From assembly GCF_002994745.2 (NCBI RefSeq), contig NC_037092.1:85232824-85296823 (forward strand): 64,000 bases of DNA, given 5' to 3'. Of this stretch, positions 34,087 through 44,769 are shown in pieces (position 1 is the first letter of the stretch; each line of letters begins with the position of its first letter). The stretch is from Rosa chinensis. Taxonomy: Eukaryota; Streptophyta; Magnoliopsida; Rosales; Rosaceae. A program made the position numbers and the translations under genes. Under the pieces are notes generated by a model, which was given only the letters and a program-made list of their open reading frames with translations, ran no database searches and was not told where the DNA came from.

Positions 34087-34579
34087 TTGATACAATATGA
34101 TCCAATCCATCGAAGCTTATTGATAAATTTTGCCTCCCAGCTTTCTTTGACATCACGGTTCATTTAGCCATGCACTTGCCACGCAAGATTAAACTTGCTG
34201 GGCCAATAGGATACCGTTGGATATGTCCAATTGAGAGGTAATGCATATTATTTGTTTGGACGTATTTATATTTTCTACTGTGTATTCCAAACTAACTAAC
34301 TAGTTTTAATTCGTAGGTTATTGAGAACATATAAAAATTATGTGAACAACAAAGCACTCTCTGAAGGTTCTATTGCTGAGGCTCATATCTCGTACGAATC
34401 ATTAGTATTTTGTTTAATATATCTTCGAGCTGTCGAGACAACCTTTAATCTACCAGAACGAAATCAATTGGGAAGTGAACCCAACGCAAGGGTTTCTGTA
34501 TTTGCTCAAAGAGTACGTCTAACTGGAAAAAATGTAATGGTTGAGTTGTGGAAAATATTAACAATAAATTTTGTTTTGT
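34087..34579 (+). pseudogene. CACTA TNP2 C-terminal (DUF4218) remnant
   Basis: Exon 1 (to about 34237) reads FDITVHLAMHLPRKIKLAGP then IGYRWICPIER. After a GT-AG intron, exon 2 (34317-34579) reads LLRTYKNYVNNKALSEGSIA then EAHISYESLVFCL. The same blocks occur in the full element at 51720-51930 (FDIMIHLTVHLVREVELCGP; FPEGCIAESYIVEEAIEFC), which identifies the domain. The catalytic N-terminal part is missing. Confidence 0.85.
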
Positions 34580-36779
34580 AGTGAGCATGTAGAAATCATG
34601 AAAGAAGAGAGTACTGAAAGCATAGATCAAAGACATATCGAAGAGCTTTAGAAATTGTTTCTAAGTCATGCTAAGACATTATATGATCAGGGATTGATCT
34701 CTGAAGAGATTTTTCCTGAAGGAAAAAAGTGCGGCAAATAATCGATGGTGAATATAATAATGATGATTCTGTTCATGATGATCTTATGCTGGAGCATGAC
34801 AGAGCTCCTAGTGAAGAAGAATTATTGCTCAATAGTGACATAAATAGTGGCCATAATTATGAGCCAAGTTAATTGAATTATAAGATAATCTATGTTGTTT
34901 GGTATTTTTGATGCTTAGATTCAATGAACAAAATTCACGAACTGAGTTTATATATTGTTTTCCAACTTTTACTTTGTGTTCCATATATTTTTTTTTTCAA
35001 AATTAGATAAGTGTAATGGAAAATATGATACTTTCACTAGTGCAATTAATTTTGTCTTTCTTTCAATATATGGTTGTGGTCATGTGTTCGATATGCTTGT
35101 TTTTCTTTTTCTCACTTTTTTTTTTTTTGTGAAAATGTGCTTTCTTCTTTGCTTTTTTTTTTTGTCTACATATGGAAACTAATTATGGTTGTAATTCCAT
35201 AGTTATGATTATTGTCTCTCTTTCTTTTTTTTCCTTTTTTTTTTTTTTGAGAGAATCTCTCTCTCTTTTTTAGAACGTACTTTCTTTTACTATATATATG
35301 GAAATAAGTTACGGTTGTATGTCTATAATTATGATTATTATTTCCTTTGAATATCGATCATATATGAAAGTAATTATAATTCTGAAATTAATTATGATTA
35401 TTATTTTTTTTCTCCATATATGGAAATAAATTATAGTTGTAATTCTATAATTATGAATATTAATGTTTCCTTTGATATATCGATCATATATCACTATTGT
35501 TTCCTTTGATAAATCTGTTATTTTTTCTTCTTCCATTATCTGTAAATTCATTCAAAAACAAAAGAACTCAAAACGGAACAACTTCTTCTCGTTCTTATCT
35601 CAAAAAGGAGCAGAAATCTTCGAGTTATCATTCTCATTATTCTCTCACACAAGCGGGAAAAGTAGGTGGGATCTTGAGAGGAAAGAGAGGAGTCCTAATT
35701 ATGACTCTTCTTAACCCAAAAAGATGGAAGACGATATAAAGGGAACGTTCTCTATTCTGTCGAATTACAATTCAAGGTGTTAAGAACCAAACCCAACAGT
35801 CAAAATGGTACGTTTTTTTTTCTAATTATCCGATTTGGATCTTTATGTGCTTGATATGACGCTTCTATGTATCATTCCGATTTAGCGTTTAAAAATTTGA
35901 TGAGACACATGGAATTATCTTTAATATCATGACAAAATACTTCTCCTTTGTTTATCTATTTGAAATTGTGATTATGGTAGATTTAGCGTTCAGAACTTTG
36001 ATTGATCGAGGGGTGAGAGATGAATGGAGCTTATCTTCTATATCAGTTCATGTATGGATGCCTAATTAACTTATGAATGGAACTTTGATTGTCTTTTTTT
36101 TTTTTTTGTCTGTACCTTTGTCTAAATGTCTAGGTATGAGACCGAGAGAGGATTGACAATGGCTATGTGATCAACTCTACACCAATCCAGAGTATATTGT
36201 ATGTATTCTCTACATCTACATATTTTTTTTTCTCCAAAATGTTTTTGTTATGTTTTTTCAATTTTATGCTTGGATTAAAAATCTTAGAGTATATATATTT
36301 GACTTCACATTATTTATGAAGGAAAAATACAACAAGAATTCAGTTAGCCGAAGAAACAAAAGAGTATGAATCGTGGGAGAGCTGTGCCTTTCATTTAACA
36401 TGCCTTAAGGAGAGCCAAGAGATGAAGATAGTGTCAAACAATGCAGACAATTTGGAACATGAGGAATTTGATGAAGATGATGAATTTTGATACTTGGAGA
36501 AGTTTTGAGTAATAATTAGTTTAGGTTTTAGCTAGTCTTGGTAATCTATTTTTTTCCTTTTAGATTAGCTATTATTATTTTCGGGTACAATATTTGTAGA
36601 CTTTATTTGGTTTATGATTGATAATAAGTCTTCTAATATTATTATTTGTAGATAAATATTATTAATGTTTTTTTTAATATAGAAATTAATTTAAAATTTT
36701 AAATAAATAACTAAATTAATTTGAGCAAGAAATATGTAGCCATTTGTTGCATTTTGCTTATTATTAAATGAGACAAACA
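34580..36779. other. CACTA interior, mostly non-coding
   Basis: Short open remnants near 34590-34740 continue the DUF4218 C-terminus (HVEIMKEESTESIDQRHIEE). T-rich tracts fill 34980-35270. A segment at 36322-36490 stays open and ends in an acidic tail (LEHEEFDEDDEF then a stop); I do not recognise it and cannot show that it is a gene. Confidence 0.5.
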
Positions 36780-37560
36780 ACCTAACCTCGTCTATAATCG
36801 TTTGCAACAAACAATGATTTCTCGTTTAATTGAAAATGTGACGACCTTGGGTTGTCGCGACCAGTTGTCGCCTAATGTGTTTTACCGATTGTCAAAAGTG
36901 ACGAAATTAAACAGTTGTTGCTTTTTTAACATGCGACGCAATTAGCTCCTCGACGAAATTATATGAAATAAATAAGAAGTCTCGCATATAATTTTCTACA
37001 ACAAATAAATATATGTCACATATTAATATATGCAACAAAAATGAAACCTCGCAGTTATTTGTTGCAACAAAAAAAAGTCTCGCATATAAATTTTTGATCA
37101 AACATATAAGCCTCGCAGGCGGAATATGCAACGTAAATGAAGTCTCGCATATTACAAATTGTAACAAACATAAAGTCTCATATATAGCATTTTGTAACAC
37201 ACTTATGTGTCTCACAAGATGTCATATGCGAGGAACAAATTGCGTTGCTTATTGAAAATGCGACAAGCATCTAAGCCCAGCATATGGAATATGCCACGTA
37301 AACGAAGCCTCGTATATTAAAAATAGCAACAAATATAAAGTCTTGCATATAATTTTTAGTAACACACATGTGTGTCTCACAATTTGTGATATGCGAGGAA
37401 TCAAATACGTCGCATATTGAAAAAGCGATAACCATGTAATTTCGTCGCTTTTGACAATCAGTAAAACACATAAGGTGACAACTGATTGCGACAACCCAAA
37501 GTCGTCGCATTTTCAATTCAACGAGAAATTTAGACTTTTTACGATAACTTTGGGTTGTCG
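36780..37560. repeat. right subterminal repeats of the CACTA element
   Basis: Short motifs of the CTCGCATAT and TGCAACAAA type recur roughly every 35-45 bp, and a block of about 165-180 bp is repeated twice (near 37110 and 37275). The outermost part (GCGACAACCCAAAGTCGTCGC type) is complementary to the left subterminal zone. Confidence 0.75.
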
Positions 37561-37582
37561 CCGATGACATTTTCTCTTGTAG

Positions 37583-38203
37583 TTCGAAACTGTTCTTCTG
37601 GTACCGAACGTCAGTAGGATCAACATGATAAAAAAGTGGCAAAATTCTATTGTCTTCCATGGATAGACAAATCTCTCTAAGTTCCTCCAAACACCAAGTA
37701 GAAGAAGCATAATTTTGCGAGAGAACAGCGATTGCAAACCTTGATTGTCTAATTGCTCTTAAGAGAGTTGGAGAAATAACATCCCCTAATTCAAGATCTC
37801 GATCATCCATGAATGCTTTAATTCCCCTTCTCTGCAGTCGATCATATAGTTCAAATGTGATACCCTTGAGAGTGTCATGACCCCTGAAACTCAAAAACAC
37901 ATCATACTTCCACTCAACAGCTGATGATAGAGAAGAAGAAGAAGCAACCGGCGCAGCGGCCGAGGTGGTGCCATCGTTTCCCTGATCAGGAGAGTCATTG
38001 AGATCCCACATCCTTTCTTCTTCTTCTCTCTCGGGCCTTACTTGCTCAGTAGCCATGTCGATCAATTCTTGATTATCCTGCGATATTGGCTCACGCCTTT
38101 CAACCATGTAACTGAACAAATGCTTCAGTAGAGTCCATATCCACTTAATAGTAGCTATGGCACCGATCCATGTCACAATTACCACAATAATCGCCAACGA
38201 CAT
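37583..38203 (-). pseudogene. resistance gene exon 1, 5' part: membrane anchor and TIR domain
   Basis: The frame starts at 38203. Residues 1-27 are hydrophobic (MSLAIIVVIVTWIGAIATIK) and look like an N-terminal membrane anchor. An acidic linker follows. The TIR domain begins at W98 (KYDVFLSFRGHDTLK) and runs through the SSTWCLEEL motif (about 168-175), whose second Glu is the conserved NADase glutamate, to SFE at 205-207. Plant TIR domains cleave NAD+ to make immune signals. At codon 207 the CACTA element begins; the 310-residue open frame downstream of that is transposon sequence. The domain resumes at 32812. I chose the first Met because no in-frame Met precedes it. Confidence 0.9.
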
Positions 38204-39060
38204 CTTTTTGTAATATGCAAAACCAGAGAAGGAGAACAGAAAGGAGTAAAAACCAACGAACGAAAAAGATATTTGTTTGATACAACTTGTGAAATATCTG
38301 TCTTTCTAACCTCGAAGAACTCCATTAGCTTCAGCTACTACAAATCCACAAGAGAGCTAGGCTTGGAAAGGTGACAAGTAGTGAACAAATTTCTGTCAGC
38401 CTTGTGATCAAACAAGAGAGCCTTATAACACAAAAAATCGATAAAATGGAAGACAGAGATAGTTTGAAGTTTGAACGGAGAAGAGAGGCACTAAGAGTGC
38501 TTACTTTGCTGGAGTTGGGACCAGTCTCTACTTTCTACTCTTTTTATGACCGAACAAAATAAAGTCTATTTTTCTTTCGGCGTCCAATGATTAATACCAT
38601 TGCCTATGAGAAATTGTGAATGTCTGGTTGTATACTTGTATTATAAAATATAAATAGGGTCAATTCCCTTTTACTCAGAAATCACATGTATTGTGTTCAC
38701 TTGCACTAATAAGTTTGTATTGTGCTCATTTACACAAATCTTAAAAGAAAAGGCCTATAGTGCCTAAGATATCCTATGCTGACTTTTGGGTTTAACCTTT
38801 GCTTTTTAAGAAAACCTGTTCAAACTTTTGAAAGAAATAAAACTAGCTTTCAACATGCCCAAGTTTTTCACCTAACAGGCTCCCTGTCTAGCGGTTACTG
38901 TGACAGGTAGAATCACTGCTGCTTATCTCTTATCTGAAGCTGAGGCAAATCTTCCAAAAAAAAACAGAAAGTCTAAACCTAAAACTAGTACAGAAATAAG
39001 GCTAACGGAAAATTCTACAATGTGTTAACGTATGACATGCATACAATTGCCTTAAAAGTA
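38204..39060. other. 5' flank of the resistance gene and spacer
   Basis: This should hold the minus-strand promoter. I could not pick a TATA box with confidence. Between 38560 and 39060 I see no gene. Confidence 0.4.
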
Positions 39061-39065
39061 GTAAA

Positions 39066-39290
39066 ATGAGTCCTCAGAATAGTAATATTAGTCCTCAAAG
39101 TAGTAGCATTAGTCCTTAAAGTGGTAAATTTTTTTAGTTACCACATGAGTCCTCAAAATAGTAATATTAGTCCTCAAAGTGGTAACATGAGTCCTTAAAC
39201 TGGAAAATTTTCTTAATTTACCATATGAGTCCTCAAAATAATAATATTAGTCCTCAAAGTGGTAACATGAGTCCTTAAAGTGGTAAAAAT
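39066..39290. repeat. minisatellite, period about 80 bp
   Basis: ATGAGTCCTCA.AATAGTAATATTAGTCCTCAAAG.GGTA-type units begin near 39066, 39145 and 39225 (79-80 bp apart). Each unit is made of shorter AGTCCT(C/T)AAA phrases. Confidence 0.88.
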
Positions 39291-39637
39291 AGTTGATGTA
39301 TGAGAAATGTTGACATACCATAGCTTTACCCAAGGCTAACAACAGATATAAACAAACATTTAAATTTTTTAAAAATATTGACAAGGTGGATGAGCAATCT
39401 GAAATTATTTATTCAAACATAATTACAGACTAAAAATTCATATCCTCATTCTCAGGTAAACAGTTAAAAAGCTGTTTAGCTATCCAGGAGACTGATTTGC
39501 AGATACTTACTTGGAAAGAAAGTACTTCCACACTAGACAAGAAGGAAAGAGCACACTGCTACTATGGCTTTCTTACTTCCCGAGAGAATATGTTTTCTGC
39601 TCTATTTTTTGATGCCTTACAAACTGAACCTAAGGCT

Positions 39638-39648
39638 CCTTATATAGG
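39638..39648 (-). promoter_or_regulatory. TATA box of the pararetroviral remnant (putative)
   Basis: On the minus strand CCCTATATAAGGAGCC lies about 200 bp downstream of the second viral frame, where the genomic RNA promoter of such viruses lies. This is an inference from position and motif only. Confidence 0.5.
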
Positions 39649-39858
39649 GAGCGGAACTCAAACTAGAATTTAAAACAGCAAAATGTACCGCACAACTCAA
39701 TTATTTTCTGCCTTCGTGAGTGCTCCTGATGATGGAGGTCAGATGGCGAAAAGCAGATTCTTTTAGGTGAAATGTTTTTCACCTTGTTCTTTTTTGAAAA
39801 GCAAAAGCATCTTTAGGAAAAGCCAAAGTTGCTTTCGGTACTTTTTACACCTGCTGCT

Positions 39859-40812
39859 TCACATGTTTTCATCTGTTTTAGAATTGTGGCCTAGGACAAG
39901 AGAGTTGTCATCCATCCTAGCTTTTACTTCATTGTCTTCTACATCAGTATCTGCATACATCTTATAGTGGTTGTCATTTTCAAGCTTCTGGATCCACTGC
40001 AAGCATGCCAACGTAGAATCAATTTCCTTTCTCTTGAGTGACTGAAAAAGGTCACTGCTTATCATATCAGGGTGATCATAGGCAGCGATTAAGATTTTTT
40101 CTCCTGCTGCCAAGAATGTATTTTCTTTATCTTCTTCGATGATCTTCTGCATATAGTCTAAGGACATGGCCTTCATCCAGGGGATGCTAGAATTTGGCTG
40201 GCCGTTATACCTCACGCAGGCAAGCTTAAGATATCTTCCTTGTATAATTCTCACATAATGATATGGAGAAATATATTCAACTTCACCATTGCTATTCTGA
40301 ATCCATTCTGGAGGAGTTGATCTAAATTTTAGCCTGAGGATACAGTCGTTTTTTCTGACATTTTTGACTGTATTGACTATGATGGGTGGTAAGCCCTTGA
40401 GATCATCATTGGTCTTAGTCCAAAGATTGTGGACAAAATCATTTTCAACAAGCCATAGCTTGTGTTCTTGAGGATGTTCACTCTGAACATTTACTACATA
40501 TCTTCCAACATATGGCCCAGGGATGACGAAGAGAGTTGGAGGAAATGAGGCAGAATTCTGACTTCCAATAAGATTATGAAAGTCGAACCATTCTGATTCT
40601 TTTAGTGCTAACACATGAACTCTAGCACTCTTAAGATCTTCAAGATACTGGATTTTCTCTTTCTGGACAGCACTCTGCTGTGTAATGATTTCTTCAAACT
40701 GTGTTCTGGCATTTTCATGGAGTTCTTCAACAAGGGCGAATAAGGTTGGGAACATGAGACCACTGTTTGTTTCTTGAAAGGCATATAAGAGATTCCTTCT
40801 GGTGATATGCAA
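39859..40812 (-). CDS. pararetroviral downstream frame, function unknown
   Basis: An uninterrupted frame of 317 codons follows pol in the viral remnant and overlaps the end of the preceding frame by about 86 bp. I see no catalytic motif. The first quarter, with a glutamine- and glutamate-rich stretch (FEEIITQQSAVQKEKIQYLE), is likely coiled coil. The rest has no obvious membrane segment. A second frame of unknown function downstream of pol is described for florendoviruses, and this one fits by position. It is odd that it stays open while pol beside it is shattered. Confidence 0.6.
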   Translation of the reverse strand: MHITRRNLLYAFQETNSGLMFPTLFALVEELHENARTQFEEIITQQSAVQKEKIQYLEDLKSARVHVLALKESEWFDFHNLIGSQNSASFPPTLFVIPGPYVGRYVVNVQSEHPQEHKLWLVENDFVHNLWTKTNDDLKGLPPIIVNTVKNVRKNDCILRLKFRSTPPEWIQNSNGEVEYISPYHYVRIIQGRYLKLACVRYNGQPNSSIPWMKAMSLDYMQKIIEEDKENTFLAAGEKILIAAYDHPDMISSDLFQSLKRKEIDSTLACLQWIQKLENDNHYKMYADTDVEDNEVKARMDDNSLVLGHNSKTDENM

Positions 40813-42297
40813 GTCTCCTGCCAGTTATGAACACAAGATCTGCAAAAGTTTTTAGTTCATAATTAAAAACATTTAGTACTCCAGTTAGAGTTGATTTGCT
40901 TTTTGGCAAAGCAACAGCTGTCAACGGTCTTGATGAGCCTTTACCGTCTTCCGTTTGAGATGGGCTAGCCAATCCTTTACCCTGGGATTGATCAGTTGTG
41001 GCTAGTCCTTTTGGACTTAGCAGAAACCTTTTGAGGATTTTTTCTTTAGAATCCTCAACCTTTTCAGGTTCTTTCCCAGTTCTTCTATTTCTGGGATTGC
41101 GACCTTCGTCATCATCTCTTCGGCTAAACATTGCCATTTCTCTGGTTAAGGCGTCTAAACGATAATTCTTATTTCCTGTAATTAATTCAATATTATAATC
41201 ATGTTGGTTAAGGAATAATTGCCAGTTTGCTAATCTTCCTCTATCAGCAGCTTTATCAAGTTTAAAATTTTTGAAATTCTTTACTCTAACACAATCGGTG
41301 GGTGAAGGGTTTTCCAAGAAAAGCTGGAGAATTTAAAATTGTTTTCTTGACAGCCAAATTTTCTTTTTCTCCTGTAGGAAAATTAATTCTGCAGGGCTGA
41401 ATTTGCCACTACAAAATTTACAGATCTTTTCAATGTTAGTTCCAAGCGCTTTTGCCAGAATAACACCGGACTAGTAATTATCACTAGCATCTGTCTGGAG
41501 AATGATTTCATCATTTTCCTCTGATTGTTGGAAAGGAGGGAGATTTTTGCAGAGAGCTTTTATCTGCTTCACAATTTTTTCTTCATTTATGTGAAGTTCC
41601 ATTTTCTTTTGGAACTTGTCTTAGGAGATAATATTGCTATTAATCCTGAGATTTTGGGAATGAAATCTCTCCCATAGTTGATGACTCCTAAGAATATTTC
41701 TAGACTCTTAGCATCATGAATTCTGTCTGGGAATTTCCAGATTTTCTCAAGGATGTGTGGTTGGAGTTTTATCACTCCATTCTTGATGTTTATTCCAAGG
41801 AAATCAACTTCGTCCAGGATAAAGGAGATTTTCTTTTCTCCTAAGATGATTCCATGCTGAACTATCAGCTTTACAACCTCATGAAGGTGTTTCATGTGTT
41901 CTTCTCTATTTTTAGAGAAGTCCAAGATGTCGTCAATGTAACAACACAGAACTCAGCAACATGTTTGAAGATGTAGTCCACCTTTCTCTGGAAAATCGAA
42001 GGGGCTTGTTTTAAGCCAAAGGTCATTACTAACCATTCATAATGACCTTGTGGTGTTCCGAATGCAGTGAAGGGAACACTATCTGGATGCATCTTGACTT
42101 GCCAAAAACCCGACTTTGCATCAAATTTTGAAAAGACTTTAACTCCTCTGAGCTGGTTGATCAGTACTCTTACTTGAGCAGTTTGATAACCTTCTTTAAA
42201 GGTCTTTTTATTGACATCTCTATAGTCAATTACCATTCTAGCTTCTCTAAGATTTCTGCATGATTTCTCACGTAGAATGCTGGAGCATGATGAGGGC
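40813..42297 (-). pseudogene. pararetroviral polymerase (RT/RNase H), broken
   Basis: Minus-strand pieces at 41892-42236 (RT fingers and palm: VIDYRDVNKK, FSKFDAKSGFWQVKMHP), 41587-41925 (palm to thumb: FLGINIKNGVIKLQPH) and 40727-41317 (RNase H end: NWQLFLNQHDYNIELITGNK) lie in three frames. The RT active-site region around 41935 is disrupted (the frame reads VVTLTTSW where an aspartate pair should follow). It is therefore inactive. Confidence 0.82.
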
Positions 42298-42421
42298 TAG
42301 TGGATGGTTGAACTTAGAAATCGATAAATTTGAGACTTTCCATGTACTTATAGCGTATTATTAGTACTATGTAAAAAAATTAACTTGATTTGCCGTTATT
42401 TATCGAACAAAGCGGTCAACC
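42298..42421. repeat. left part of an inverted 510-bp repeat unit, split by the CACTA element
   Basis: The sequence CGATAAATTTGAGACTTTCC ... ATGTAAAAAAATTAACTTG ... AAAGCGGTCAACC is the reverse complement type of the unit seen at 3960-6470. The unit resumes at 58886 after the ACC duplication, which shows that the CACTA element landed inside it. Confidence 0.8.
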
Positions 42422-42720
42422 CACTATGCCAATAAACTCATCAGACGACAGAGCTCAGACGACAGAATGATTGTTTTCTGTTGTCTGAATAATTTTAACG
42501 ACAGAATGAAAAAATTCTGTTGTCTGAATGTAGTGTATATCATGGTAAATTAGGTTTCTGAAAAAGGTTTTGTTTCAGACAACAGATTTCTGTTGTGCAT
42601 TAAACTAAGATTGATTTAGTTTTGGTTGTTTGAGATTTTTTTTTTCTGAAAGGAACTGTTTATAAAGGTTGTGTTTCAGACAACAGATTTCTGTTGTGCA
42701 AGAAACTGAGATTGATTTTC
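42422..42720. repeat. left subterminal repeats of the CACTA element
   Basis: TCTGTTGTCTGAA or CAGACAACAGA units in both orientations, five to six times. The same word fills the right subterminal zone, as expected of sites bound by the element's own DNA-binding protein. Confidence 0.88.
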
Positions 42721-43099
42721 ACTCGTTTGGTTTTTTTTTTCTCCCTTCCTTTCAGTTTGGTATTTTTGGCACAACGTGAAGACATATTCGTCCAACACTT
42801 AATGATATTTTGGCTTGACAAATTTGTCAAATTGATAGAAACCTAGAAACAGTCTCTCAGCTCGTTTTCGCTTTCAAACCAATCTTCTCCCTCACTCTGG
42901 TACACAACAGAAATCTTTGAACTAAAAACCCAATCCAACATCAATATCGATCGATTCATGGTAGCTTGAATCTTAGCCATCTTCTTCTTTCCCTTATTTG
43001 CAGACTCCTCTTCGATAAGCTCAACGAGCTTCCAACTGTTTTGTTCAATGAATCAAACCTAATTATTCATCTCACTTTGCCTAGGCGGCAACACCGGCG

Positions 43100-43790
43100 G
43101 TTTAGGCGGAGCCTGTTATTTCTTGAATCCTAAAGCTGAGGAGAAAAGTTCAAGGGCAAGCCCAGTGATTACTACCACTTCTCCACTCATGAAGAGATGG
43201 GTATTCAATCTCTCTCTCATTCTTTCACTTTTTCCTCTATTTCTATATTTTTGCAAGGTCTCAGCTTCTTGGTGTTTTCCAGATGTAGATGAATTTGTAC
43301 ATGTTTTGCACATTCCGATTTTGAATTTGGGGTTTAGTTGAAGATTCAAAGCTAGTTGGTTCAAAAGAGGTAATTTTACTCCTACTTTTTTTTCTCTTGC
43401 TTTACTGGTAGTTGTAGTATGGCCTTCCGGTCCTCACTATTTCCTCATCTATGTAATGAAATTGTTAACTTAAATTATCAGTGATATAATTTTATCCATG
43501 TCTTTGCTCTGTTTTTTAATTTATTTGTTTTGTTTTTATATCAATTTTTTTTGCAGGTTAGGGATTTGGGGAACCTAATTGGGTTGTACAGAGAGTGGCA
43601 TTCTCATTTGCTGCCCTATTACTCATTCGATCAATTTGTGCATGAAGTGGAACAAGTGGCGGCCACAAAAAGAGTCAAGGTATCTGATATCCTCCTCCTC
43701 GCTCTTGATTTGAGATCCTTTTAAAAAATTGCTTCAGAGTTTGATTAATTTTCGGTCTTTTCGAGTAGATGTCTCTTAGAGAATTGAGAG
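43100..43790 (+). pseudogene. captured host exon(s): Tipin/Csm3-like replication-fork protein fragment
   Basis: The exon 43557-43679 is bounded by TTTGCAG and GTATCTG. It codes 41 residues including LGNLIGLYREWHSHLLPYYS and FDQFVHEVEQVAATKRVK. This matches the Swi3 (Tipin/Csm3) domain, whose members pair with Timeless/Tof1 to protect stalled replication forks. After an intron a piece beginning MSLRELRER (about 43770) fits the next conserved block. The rest of the gene is absent. The stretch 43100-43345 also looks like exon sequence (FLNPKAEEKSSRASP), but I cannot assign it. It lies inside a CACTA element with no link to transposase, so I read it as transduplicated host sequence. Confidence 0.7.
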
Positions 43791-44769
43791 AAAGAGATTT
43801 TGATTACTTGTTTTGACAATTTCTTTAATCACTAGGTCATGTGTTTGCTCAATAACTGGGATAGTTTGCAAATGTTTCATGCACCAACTGCAGTTTGAGG
43901 GCATTGCTACTTGTAGTTATAGAACAGTAGTCTAAGATAAAAAATTGAAATACAAATGACTTCTTTAGTGATGAAGTTAGTTAACATTGATTTGTGGAGG
44001 TCGTATTTACGTTTATATGCATTGTATCTTTGATATTCAGTAGATTCTTCAAAGTAGTGGCTTAAGCTGTTTGGGTAGTTCTATGTGTCATGCTATTGTG
44101 TTTGCTAGTGTTAGATGAGTAGAAAGATTAAGTATAGGAAGGGAAAGGGCTGTCAAATAATCTTTCTTCTGGATTGATGTCAAATGACATGGCAAATGAT
44201 TACATGTACTTTTGGAACTGTGGGAGAGAAAGCTTGCAGAGTGATTATCCTTTGCCTTGGTTTGCTTTGAATTCACTTTTTAATCAAGTTGTAAAATGCA
44301 CAGTTTGTATTTCCACGTTGATCTCTTAGCCTTGTATTTCTATTCCATAGCCTTGTATTTCTATTCCATGCTATGGAACTCATGGAACTAAATAGTCTAA
44401 ATTGACTGCATATAATTGAGATGCATTGTGGGATATACGATTGCACATTATATTTCCTTGTTTGCCACGATATGCCTTCCATTTCAGTGTAAAGCCCTAA
44501 TTTTGTATTGTATCGTGTCGTCTTTGAAAATGTACTATCACTTGGCTATTTTTTAAATACTTTTCTGTCTAAAGGATCAAAGTAGATAAAAAAGACTGAA
44601 TTTGTATACCTAATCACCTATTACATGCATGCTTGCCTCTCATATGTGACAAGTCCTGTATATCCTTCAAAACACTTATTAGCTATGCTATAAAATACGA
44701 ATAACTGAATAAGTTTGTTATTTATTTTTGAATTGCATATATGATGGAGTGCTTATGATCGGATTTCAG

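Larger units (their letters stand above)
32817..37582. mobile_element. CACTA (En/Spm) element, deleted derivative
   Basis: The left end CACTACAAGAGAAAAT and the complement of the right end, (A)CTACAAGAGAAAAT, form the terminal inverted repeats. CACTACAAGA is the classic En/Spm start. The subterminal zones are repeat-rich. The interior keeps a DUF4218 remnant of the TNP2-type transposase gene, so it is a deletion derivative of about 4.8 kb. Both flanks carry TTCGA (32810-32814 and 37583-37587). CACTA elements normally give 3 bp, so the exact boundary is uncertain by two or three bases. It splits the TIR coding exon. Confidence 0.88.
39600..42297 (-). mobile_element. endogenous pararetrovirus remnant (Caulimoviridae)
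   Basis: The minus strand carries a pol C-terminal half (RT and RNase H in several frames) followed by a second open frame and then a promoter-like region. There are no LTRs. The RT type (SKFDAKSGFWQVKMHP, FGLKQAPSIFQR) and the gene order, with a separate downstream frame of unknown function, fit the florendovirus-like group of plant endogenous caulimovirids. That assignment is from memory of family features and needs a search. Movement protein, coat protein and protease are absent. The upstream end is cut at about 42297, where the 510-bp repeat begins. Confidence 0.75.

Noticed and set aside
37271..37582. C-terminal 103 residues of the 310-codon TIR frame
   Set aside because: This part is transposon sequence read through from the exon; the host domain continues at 32812 instead.
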